Source of the DNA: Chitinophaga sp. E66
Lineage (GTDB): Bacteria; Bacteroidota; Bacteroidia; Chitinophagales; Chitinophagaceae
Reading direction: 5' to 3'
DNA length: 64,000 bases
NCBI GenBank assembly: GCA_019285755.1
Contig: CP079103.1
Location: 3,906,001 to 3,970,000, forward strand
The translations under genes and the position numbers were made by a program. The notes below the pieces were generated by a model. That model was not told the DNA's origin. It made no database searches and saw nothing but the letters and a program-made list of their open reading frames with translations. Shown here one piece after another: positions 30,023 through 39,603 of the stretch (the first letter of the stretch is position 1; every line of letters begins with the position of its first letter).

Positions 30023-32273
30023 AAGCAACCGATCACAACGCAGCTCCATCCGCCAATTCAGAAGGCCCGTCCGTGAAAGTACCGGCGGCATTCGACCCTA
30101 TTTCCGCGCAGCGGAAGCCACCGTTAAAACCTATTTCTCAGATATCCGCATGCGGCCCTCTGAAGGCACCATCGAGATCTCGGGAGAACGGTACGTACTC
30201 GTAAGGGCGTCTGCATTTTCGAAAGACTTCCTGGACAGCATTCTTCATCTCTATAAAGACCGCAGCCAGAGCGAAGCTTTCGGTATCGGGAGAGACTTCC
30301 TGTTCGATATCTCGCATGCGATCGGCATCAATGACGCAAAGGCTTTTCATGCAAAAATGAATGTCACCGACCCGCTGTCGCGCCTGTCGGCCGGGCCGGT
30401 GCATTTCGCCTATACGGGCTGGGCCTTCGTGGACATCCTCCCCGACAGCACGCCCACGCCCGACGATCATTATTTCCTTCATTACCACCACCCCTACTCG
30501 TTCGAAGCCGATGCCTGGGTACGGGCAGGCGTGAAGTCTGAGGCGCCGGTGTGCATCATGAGCGCCGGCTACTCCACCGGCTGGTGCCAGGAGAGCTTCG
30601 GGCTGCCGCTCACCGCCGTGGAAGTAAGTTGCCGGGCAAAAGGCGATGCGCAGTGCACTTTCGTGATGTCGCCGCCGCATAAGATCAATGAACACCTGCA
30701 AAGGCTTATAAAGGAACAAGGTGTACCGGCCACCGCCGTAAGTGCGGCCGACATACCAACATTCTTCCTCCGCAAAACCATCGAAGAGCAGCTGGAAAAA
30801 GCCAGGGTATTGGCGGAGGAATCATCTCAGGCGAAGTCCGAATTCGTCGCCAATATGAGCCACGAATTGCGGACGCCGCTCACGGCTATACTGGGCTTTA
30901 CGGAACTGTTGAAGAAAACGCGCCTTTCCACCCGTCAAAACGAATATCTCGAGGCCATTTGCACCTCCGGCACCAACCTGCTGTCTACCATCAACGATAT
31001 CATGGACCTCAGCAAACTGGACGCCGGCAAGGTCTCCGTTGCGGCGGCGCCGCTGAACATCCCCAGATGCTCCATGCCATCGGCCTCATGCTCGATCCTA
31101 AAGTCCGCAGTAAAGAACTGGAATATACCTGCACCATCGGCGAAGCTCTGGCGCAGCCGCTCCTGGGCGACAGCATGCGCGTATCACAGATCCTGCTGAA
31201 CATCATCAGCAACGCCGTTAAGTTCACGGAAAAAGGCAGCATCACCATTCATTGTTCCGCAGAGGCAGAAACCCCGCATTCCCTCCGTGCCGTCTTCCGC
31301 ATCCGCGATACCGGAATCGGGATCTCCGCCGCCAAACAAGCCTCCGTGTTCGAACGTTTCACCCAGGCAGACGCCGCTATTTCCCGCAAGTACGGCGGCT
31401 CCGGATTGGGCCTCGCCATAGCGCGGGAACTGGCGCAGGTCATGGGCGGGTCTATTGAGCTGGACAGCAAACCAGGCAAGGGAACGGAGTTCCTCGTCAA
31501 ACTGCCGTTCGTGAAAGCCTCCGCGCATGCGGAACCCGATCAGCCCGAAGCCACCGCCACGACAGGGTGCGCGGGATGCAGGGTGCTGGTGGTGGAAGAT
31601 AACGTCCTCAACCAAAAGATGACCCGCCTGATGCTGGAGAATAACGGCTATACGGCCTTCGGCGTCAACAGCGGTACCAAGGCACTCTCCTGGCTTCGTA
31701 AAAACACCGCCGACCTCATACTCATGGATATCCAGATCCCCGGGATGGACGGATACGCGGCCACCCGCAAGATCCGGGAAGAACTGGGTTTACAAACGCC
31801 CATCATCGCTATTACCGCACATGCCTTCAGCGGCGAAAAGAGAAATGCCTGGCCGCGGGCATGAACGGCTACCTGTCCAAGCCCTTCCGGGAGCAGGAGC
31901 TGTTGTCTGTCATAGCGGGAACCGACCGGCAGCCGTGACCGACCTCCGCTTTCTCCAGGAACAGACGCGGCATAACACGGCTTTTATGGAGGAAATGATC
32001 CGCACCTTCCTGCAACAGGCCCCCAAAGACTTAAAAGCCCTCGAAAAAGCAGCCGCATCCGGCAACGGGGAGCAGCTATATAAAATCGCGCATACACTGA
32101 GCACATCCACCGGCTTCTTCGGCCTGGCGGAACACATCGGGCCCGAGTTGCGGGCCATCCAGCAAACACGGAAAGCCGAGCCCGCGCAATTGCAGAAAAT
32201 AAAGCGCGTGATCGGCCAGGCAATGGAAGAGCTGTCGCAGCTTACACCATCCGCCTTGTCATCAGTGTCATAA
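30019..32273 (+). CDS. Hybrid histidine kinase with XylR_N/V4R ligand sensor, REC and HPt, frameshifted
   Basis: About 750 residues. Start MKATDHNAAPSANSEGP at 30019 inside the ATGA overlap. The input domain (about 30150-30700) is XylR_N/V4R: DFLFDISHAIGINDAKAFHA, GPVHFAYTGWAFVDIL, HHPYSFEADAW and SAGYSTGWCQESFGLPL. Cys codons at 30552, 30630 and 30654 and Glu at 30621 give C-x22-E-x2-C-x7-C, the zinc signature I recall from MopR/PoxR/DmpR sensors. Then HisKA (FVANMSHELRTPLTAILGF), HATPase (NIISNAVKFTEKG, YGGSGLGLAIARELAQVMGG), REC (LILMDIQIPGMDGYAA, LSKPF) and HPt (KIAHTLSTSTGFFGLAEHIG; His codon 32091). Frames change near 30110, 31062, 31845 and 31930. Probably cytoplasmic, as no membrane segment is seen. 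Confidence 0.88.
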
Positions 32274-33000
32274 AATCTTCTTTCTTTTTAGGAGAAATGG
32301 CTACCATGGCGCCATCGCTCATGATGGCGTAGCCGCCGTCCGTCTTCACCCAGCGCTTCACATCTTTCAGGTTAATGATGTTGGAGTTGTGGATGCGGAA
32401 GAAGCCGTATTCCTGTAAGGTGGTCTCATACTCCTTCAGGTTGCGGCTCACCATAATCTGCCGGCCGTCTTTCATGAAAAAGATGGTGTAGGGGCCTTTG
32501 GCTTCGAGGCGGATGATGGTGGAAAGCGGAACGAAGTCCACCCCTTCCGAAGTGGAGAGGCTGATGCAGAAATCGTCTCCCGGCGGGCGGGTAATATTTT
32601 TAAGGAGGAGGTCGAGGCGGTTATCTTCCTCGGTCGTATCCATCTGCCGCATGGCTTTGGCGACTGCCTGTTGCAGCTCGTCGTAAGCAATGGGTTTCAG
32701 CAGGTAATCGACGGCGGAAAACTTGATCGCTTTGATGGCGTAGTGGTCGAATGCCGTGGTGAAGATGACATGGAACTTATGGCCGGAGGTGCGTTGCAGG
32801 ACATCGAACCCGGTGCCGGTCTGCATTTCGATATCGAGGAATACGAGCTGCGGGGAAAGGGTTTCGATCAGTTGCACCGCTTCGTCTACATTAGACGCGG
32901 CGCCGGCGAGCTCCAGCTGTGGACAGTGCTCGCGTACCATGTTGGATAGAAACTGGCGGCTCAGGAGTTCGTCTTCCACAATGAGCGCTTTGCATTTCAT
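32242..33000 (-). CDS. LytTR-family response regulator
   Basis: Intact 252-residue regulator. The REC domain (MKCKALIVEDELLSRQFLSN, phospho-acceptor Asp in QLVFLDIEMQTGTGFDVLQ, Thr in VIFTTAFDHYAIKAIKF, Lys in DYLLKPIAYDEL) is followed by a LytTR DNA-binding domain (DFVPLSTIIRLEAKGPYTIF, VSRNLKEYETTLQEYGFFRI, HNSNIINLKDVKRWV). It lies 39 bp downstream of the LytS-type kinase and is surely its partner. The 3' end overlaps the end of the convergent hybrid kinase by 32 bp, so the HPt domain there could also feed this regulator; that link is conjecture. Confidence 0.92.
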   Translation of the reverse strand: MKCKALIVEDELLSRQFLSNMVREHCPQLELAGAASNVDEAVQLIETLSPQLVFLDIEMQTGTGFDVLQRTSGHKFHVIFTTAFDHYAIKAIKFSAVDYLLKPIAYDELQQAVAKAMRQMDTTEEDNRLDLLLKNITRPPGDDFCISLSTSEGVDFVPLSTIIRLEAKGPYTIFFMKDGRQIMVSRNLKEYETTLQEYGFFRIHNSNIINLKDVKRWVKTDGGYAIMSDGAMVAISPKKKEDFMTLMTRRMV

Positions 33001-33039
33001 AAACGGGGTTTAAGGTGGTAACAAGATACGGTGTTTTTT

Positions 33040-33786
33040 TCATCGGATGGTGACGACGGCCGTGTTTTCGCGCCCGGTCCCGTTGACGGATTGCCGCCTT
33101 TCCAGGCAGAGGTTCCGGGCATGGAGGGCGTTGAACCTGCGGATGCGCTCATCCAGCATAGCTGCATGATCCTCCGCATCGCGACCGAAAGCCCCGGCAA
33201 TGCCGTTGTCGGTCACCTCCATACGGATACTGTCGCCATCCGGCCGGATTTGGATGCTGATCCTGCCTTTCTCCGCTTTGCCGAGATGAAGGACGCCCTT
33301 GTACAGGGCTTCTTCCACGAGATGATGCGTGAGGAACGGCGGCACGTCTTCCAGCCCTGCATCTCCCTGCAGGTCTATATCGAAATCGAACCTGTCGGGA
33401 AGCGGTACTGTTCCAGCACCAGGTAATCGCGCACCAGCTCGGCTTCGTCATTCAGCTGTATGGCCGTTTCGTCGCCATACCGGATCATCTTCCTCAAAAA
33501 CGCAGAAAACCTCCCGATATACTGAAGGGAAGTCTTCTTATCGTCCAGACTGATAAAATACTGAATGGAATTCAGGGAGTTGAAGAGAAAATGGGGTTGA
33601 GCCTCGCCTGCAACAATTTCAATCCCAACAAACCCTCCATTCTCTCCAATTCAGCCCCTTGCTTACGGAGCAGTTCCGCCTGAGCCCTCAAACGTCCACG
33701 CAGTCTCATCGTACACTTATACGACCTTACCCCCACATGATCAGTAACCCCGATGCAACTGCGCCGAATATCCAACCTGTAACCAT
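33040..33786 (-). CDS. LytS-like sensor histidine kinase, frameshifted
   Basis: About 250 residues, small for the family. Met 33786 is preceded by AGAGGAG at good spacing and opens one membrane helix (MVTGWIFGAVASGLLIMWG). A short coiled linker (LRAQAELLRKQGAELERMEG) leads to the His_kinase box: adding one base to the G4 run at 33593-33596 gives LQARLNPHFLFNSLNSIQYF, the LytS phospho-acceptor motif. The rest is IQLNDEAELVRDYLVLEQYR, then PPFLTHHLVEEALYKGVLHL and RMEVTDNGIAG (ATPase). There is no sensor domain beyond the helix, so it may need a partner or sense the membrane. Co-transcribed with the LytTR gene. Confidence 0.85.
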
Positions 33787-33943
33787 AGAACTACTCCTCT
33801 GCTTTGACAACAAAGTTGACGAAATAAACAGCCGTGACGAACCGGGAATTAACGGATGAGGGGTTTGGGTTAACGGATTTGCCGGCAAGGCCTATGAGGT
33901 TCGGCAGGAAATCGTATATTTCCGGGGCATAATATCCTATCCT

Positions 33944-34730
33944 ATGAAAAATATCCTGCTCCTGACCCTGGGCGCCTTATGCCATGCAACCACCCATGCC
34001 CAGGATAATCTCGCATTCATCGCCGATTCCATCCGGAAGGAAGGCATTTTGCTTTACCAGCACATCCAGACCTGCAAGAATGGTGTAAAGATGATAGAAG
34101 CCGACACTACCGGCCGCCTTTCACTGCGGGCATCCGACTACATCAGTTACCGTAGCGGCAGGGATTATGTCCTGATCATGCCTCACCGTTCTTCCAGCCA
34201 ACGGCCTGAAGTTACCTGCTTCCGGTTCGATTCCAGCTTCAACGCCCAGTCTGTCCGCATGGAAGTTGGCCGCGCCATGACTCCCCATGAGGCCGGCATC
34301 TGGGACCTCTGGAGCGTGGCGCAGCGCATGGTAGCAGAAGAGCCCGGCTTCAAAAAAAGTCCGTGACACCCGGTTTATGATCGTACCTATCGTAGACGGC
34401 GAAACCCGGAAAGTATATGTCCTGTCCGTAGCCACGCGCGGCAATATATTCGTGCTGGGCAACGATTACCTGCTTCAATTCAATCCAGCCAATGAGCTGG
34501 TATCCAAAACGGAGTTCCATACCAACAATCTCATGCTGCCTATGGGCCGCAAATCCTCCGGCCACATTCACGGTAAAACGAATTCTCCGTACATCTCGGC
34601 GACCGATATCTGTGCGCTGATGCTGTACCCCAAAGCATTCGACCAACCATCATTACGCGTAGTGTCTCCCACGCACATTTCCGAATGGGACATGGCCTCC
34701 AATACGCTTTACATCGAGCCCAGGATGTAA
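33944..34730 (+). CDS. Exported protein of unknown function, frameshifted
   Basis: About 262 residues with signal peptide MKNILLLTLGALCHATTHAQ. The frame breaks in a run of seven A (34352-34358); removing one joins EEPGFKKVRDTRFMIVPIVD and the protein continues to YIEPRM. The visible text is beta-rich (DYVLIMPHRSSSQRPEVTCF, VYVLSVATRGNIFVLGNDYL) with ADSIRKEGILLYQHIQTCKN near the N-terminus. No known family or motif is recognised. It is isolated between two oppositely oriented operons and ends at a hairpin used by SusD on the other strand. Confidence 0.72.
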
Positions 34731-34769
34731 AAAAAGCAGGCAAGCCGCAAATCGCAACGGCCTGCCTGC
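34731..34769 (-). terminator. Intrinsic terminator at end of the PUL
   Basis: A 12-bp stem with one mismatch (34736-34747 with 34758-34769) is followed on the minus strand by a T run, 24 bp beyond the SusD stop. Confidence 0.8.
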
Positions 34770-34792
34770 ACACCAAAATACACGGGTTACAC

Positions 34793-36368
34793 CTAGTTCC
34801 AACTATTGGCGACATCGCTCGCCACATTGGGGTTCGTATCTTTCTCCTGCTGCGGGATGGGCAGCAATACATGTTTATCCTGGAATGTCTCCGCATCGTA
34901 TTGTTCATCCAACTCGGGATTCAGTACCTGTTTGAGCAGGCCCCAGCGCAGCAGGTCAAAATACCGGCTTTGCTCGCCGGATAACTCGAGCTGGCGCTCC
35001 CGCATGAGGATATTCATCGCGTTGGCTTTAGCCCCCAGCGTCGTGTACTGGAAAGCGCCCACGCGGCCGCGCACCTGGTTGATGAGGGGCCTTGCCGCTT
35101 CCACGTTATCTTCCTGGATATATGTTTCCGCGATCATCAGCAACACATCCGCGTACCGGATCACCAGCGAGTTGATGCTGCTCGCCGGGCCGCCGTATGC
35201 TTTCACATCTTCGTAATATTGGTACTTCCGCCAACGGTATCCGCCCTGGCTTTCGCCAAAAGGATAAGCCTGCACGCCTTCCGGACAATGTTCGCAATAA
35301 TTCGTCTTACCGCCGCTGGCCGCATCGCCGTAGAATACGGATTTAGCGCGGGATCGGTGTAAGCAAGGCCAGCCTGGTTGGTGTACTTAAACGCTTTCAC
35401 CAGGGCATCCGATACATACACGTTCCGCCAGTCGTTGAAGCCGTACTCCTGCGCACGGTCGCTGTGGGTGGCTTTGCCGCCCCAGGTTTCCTGTCCGCCG
35501 AAAACATAATACTGGTTGCCGATCCCCAGTCCGTCCACTTGGCATGCATTACCTGGAAGAGGATTTCGGGGTTCGACTGGTTATTCTGGCTGAAGAGGTC
35601 GTCGTAGCTCGGGCTCAGCTGATAGGTATACGGCGCCTGCGTGAGCGGTTGCAGGGTAGTTCTGGCATCTGCCCATTTCTTCTGGTTCAGGTACGCTCTT
35701 CCCAATAGCGCGATGGCAGCGCCTTTGGAAATACGCCCCAGATCGCTTGCCGCCTGGTCTTTCGGCAGCGGCAGATCAGGGATCGCGGCTTTGAGGTCGT
35801 TCTCTACGGCAGTCCACAATTCTGCCGTGCTGTTACGCTTGGGATAAAGATTCGATACCTGGTCGGCATAGCTGTTGCGCAGGGGCGCACGGCCCCAGAG
35901 CAATACCAGGTGCATATTGGCATAAGCACGAAGCACTTTCGCTTCGGCGATATATTGTTTCTGCAATGCCTGGTCTGCAGGGGAACCGGGCGCCCAGACG
36001 CCGGCACGGTCGATCACTACGTTTGCACGCAGCACCAGGCGGTACATGGAAGCCCAAAGACTTGTAATGATGCTGTTGGCCGGGGTAAAGGTGTAATCCG
36101 ACAACGGGCGGATGTCTCCCTGCAAAGGCGCGTCCCGCTGCGCATCGTTACCCATGAGGTCGAACAGGAAGTAATACTCCCGCGACCACATACCGTTGTG
36201 CAGCAGCACTGCATAAGTGGCTACTACGGCTTCATTCAGTTGTGTTGCGCTCGTAAAATAGTTATCGTAGCCGTAGGCTCCCGGGTTCACTACGTCGAGC
36301 TTCGACTTGCTGCACCCGAACGTCACGAGCGCCAGCGCAGTCATTATGATGGAGATTTTCTTTTTCAT
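34793..36368 (-). CDS. SusD/RagB-family nutrient-binding lipoprotein, frameshifted
   Basis: About 525 residues. Lipoprotein signal MKKKISIIMTALALVTFGC. SusD core features: VVNPGAYGYDNYFTSATQLN, the TPR-rich part AEAKVLRAYANMHLVLLWG and RISKGAAIALLGRAYLNQKK, and the C-terminal SusD block SLVIRYADVLLMIAETYIQE, GAFQYTTLGAKANAMNIL, RERQLELSGEQSRYFDLLRW and HVLLPIPQQEKDTNPN. Frames change near 35540 and 35340. It starts 27 bp after SusC and caps that porin to bind oligosaccharide at the cell surface. Last gene of the PUL transcript. Confidence 0.92.
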
Positions 36369-36395
36369 GTTGCAAATGTTTCTCGTGTGATGGAA

Positions 36396-39300
36396 TTAAA
36401 ATCCTGCCTGCAATCCGAACAGCACTGTCTTCGGCTGGCCCAGCTGGCCACGGTCGATGCCGCGCGCGAAGATGAAATTGGAGCCGGAAGGCATGCTGAT
36501 CTCGGGATCATAGCCGCTGTATTGCGTCAGCGTGATGAGGTTCTCGCCCGAGACATACAACCGCAGGCTGCTCACAATACCCTTGCTGAAGCTGTTGAGG
36601 AAGCTCCGCGGGAACGTGTATCCCAGCGTGATCATGCGCACGCGCATATAGTCGCCCTTCTCAGTATAGAAATCCGAGGGCTGCAGGTTGGCGGTCTGGT
36701 TCTGCCCGGCACGGGGATGGCCACATCGCCCGGCTGGCGCCAGCGCTGGAGCATTTCAGTGCCTACGTTATGCAGGGCGGAAGTACCCATCAGCACATAA
36801 TTTTGCTCTTTATACAGCGTTACGCCGGATACCCCGGCGATAGCCGTATTGAAATCGAAATTTTATAGCCCAGCGACACGGTGCCGCCATATACGAACCT
36901 GGGAATGGGATTGCCCAGTACGGTCATATCGCCATCATCGATGAAACCGTTGCCGTTGAGGTCGCGGAAGAGGAAGTCGCCCGGCTTCGCATCTGCCTGG
37001 TAAACCGCGGTGTTATTGCCCGTCGCTTTCCTGGCGATCTCGTTGTAGCGGTTGATATCCGCCTGGTCAACAGCGACATGATCCACCATCCGGCCATAGA
37101 ACGAACCGATGGGATATCCTTTCGCCGTATAGGTAGCCGCGCTGTTCTGGTTGAAGGCGCCGTCGCGTATGGGCGCCGCGAATTCATTGCCCAGCGAGTT
37201 CACGATATTCTTGTTGTAACCTCCGTTAACGCCGATACTATAAGAGAATCCGCCAGCGGTCTCATTCCGGTAGTTGATAGCCAGTTCCACGCCCGTGTTC
37301 TGTGCGGAAGCCGCGTTGCTCGCGAGAGTCGGACTACCCGTTACGCCGCCCGCGCCGGTAGAATTAGGGATGGGGACGTTCACCAACAGGTCGTTGTTCT
37401 TACGTTTGTACCAGTCGAACGTAACGCCCAGGGTATTATTAAACATGCTCAGGTCGAAGCCGGCATTGGTCTGCACGGTTTCTTCCCATTTCAGGTTGGG
37501 GTTGGAGATAGCATTGATGGTAGTGCCGGAAATAAATCCTTCACCAGGCCCGAAGCTATACACCGTTACCGGTGGGGCTCCCGCTGTAGGTAAGCGGCGA
37601 GGTCTGGAAAGCGCCGATGTTGTTGTTACCCGTCTTACCCCAGCTCACGCGCACTTTCAGGTCGGAGATAAAGGAAGCTTCTTTCAGGAACTCTTCATTA
37701 GATGCATTCCACGCCAAACCTACGCCCGGGAAGTTACCGAACTTGTTGGCAGGACCAAACACGGAAGAGCCATCGCGGCGGATGCTGGCCGTCAGCACAT
37801 ACTTATCATTGAAGTTATATACGAGGCGCCCGAAGTAGGAAATCCCTACGTTGTTATTACCATAACCCGCGGTTGCGCCGGTCACGGTATTGAGAGCGCC
37901 ACGGAGATATTGCGCACCAAATCATTGGCGATACCGGTTCCTGCGCGCGCAGGAAGGAGCTGCGGCCGCGGTCTTTATAGGAATTACCTATCGTCACCTC
38001 CAGGTTATGCTTACCGAAAGCCTGGTTCCAGGTGGCGTAGTTTTCCAAAAGATACCAGTTGAAACTGGAGTGCGATTCGGTGGCGGACCGGCCGGTAGAC
38101 AGGTCGTTACCATCGATGAAGGGCAATTGGTAGTCGCTCGTATTATTACCGCCATACGACAACGCGATCTGCGAACGCACGCGCAGCGATTTAATTGGCC
38201 TGATCTCCCGAAGAACTGCGGATAAAGCAGGTAGTTGCGGTTAGTGGACTCTTTGGTAAATATGGGCGCCAGCGGGTTGCCTGCATTGCTCAGGTCTTTT
38301 ACGTTCGTGGCTGCCGTGAATCCGCCCAGGCGCGTGGGATCATAAATATCGAAGTAGGGCGGCATGTACAGTGCGGCCGTCAGATCGGCGGAGTTGCCGG
38401 TATTCTTAATGAACTGCGCATTGAGGGATTGCCCGAAACGGAAGATACCGATCCGCTCTTCCAGCCCGATGCGGAAGTTGGCGGCGCGGTACTGATAATT
38501 CTGTACTACGGATTCCTGGTTGATATATCCTGCGGAGAAATTATACAGGATATGATCCGTTCCTCCGTTCACGCTTACCGCGTTATTGGATAAAGCGCCG
38601 GTACGGAAGATGGCATCCTGCCAGTCGGTCCGCGTAACGTCGATATCAGGGCTATTGAATTTAGCGGGCAGCGCAGCGCCCCTGTGCGGCCGCGTAATCC
38701 TTCGCCAGTTCATGATATTGCTGGGCGTTCAGCACATCGAGCTTCTTGCCTCTTTTGGCGAAGCCCCATTGGGAGGTGAACGTTACGCGCGGGGCGCCGG
38801 ATTTGCCTTTCTTTGTAGTCACGAGCACCACGCCGTTCGCGGCCGCAGCGCCATAAATAGCCGTAGAGGCCGCGTCTTTCAGGATGGTAATGCTTTCGAT
38901 GTCCTGGGGATTGATGGCGTTAAAGAGCCCGGCATCTCCTGGATGCCGTCGATCACATATAGCGGGCTCACGCTCGTAAAGGAGCCCACGCCGCGGATCA
39001 CGATATTGGCGCCGCTGCCGGGCGTTCCGCTGGCATTCACGACCTGCACGCCGGTGGCCTTGCCCGCCAGGAGCTGGCTGGGCGTAGTGGCGGAGTTGTT
39101 GCCGAAGTCTTTGCTGGAGATGGTATTGATGGCGCCCGTCACGTCTTTCTTACGCGCAGTACCATAACCGATCACCACCACCTCGCTGAGGTCCTGGTTG
39201 ACTTTCAGCGTGATGTTGATGGTTTGCACATCGCCAACGTCCACCGTCTGCGTCTGGAAGCCCACATAAGATGCAAGCAGTTTAGCGCTGGATTTCACGG

Positions 39301-39520
39301 TGATGGAATAGTTCCCCTGTTCGTCGGAGTACACGCCATTGCTGGTGCCTACCTCCTGGACAGAGGCGGCTACTAGGGGTTTGCCGCTTTCGTCGGTCAC
39401 GCGGCCCGATATCTTCACCTGTGCAAATGCCGCAATGCTGCCGATCAGGCACACACACAGCAGGGATACGGTTTTCCGGAATACGGTCCACCGCAACATG
39501 GAGGGTATTTTTTGTTGCAT
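36396..39520 (-). CDS. SusC/RagA-family TonB-dependent receptor, frameshifted
   Basis: About 1040 residues. Signal peptide [16 protein letters not shown]-terminal carboxypeptidase-regulatory-like domain ([52 protein letters not shown]); SusC signature [20 protein letters not shown]; plug ([39 protein letters not shown]); then a barrel ending [20 protein letters not shown] and [10 protein letters not shown]. At least seven frame changes between 38925 and 36710. It transports oligosaccharides across the outer membrane with SusD. It follows the GH31 gene by about 80 bp. The extended start [11 protein letters not shown] is usual for the group. Confidence 0.92.
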
Positions 39521-39603
39521 GTTTTTCTTTTTAAGTGGAATTGTGGAATGATGATTAGCCAGGTCGATGTTTTACGTGGTGTTACATGGTGATAAATAAA
39601 CTG

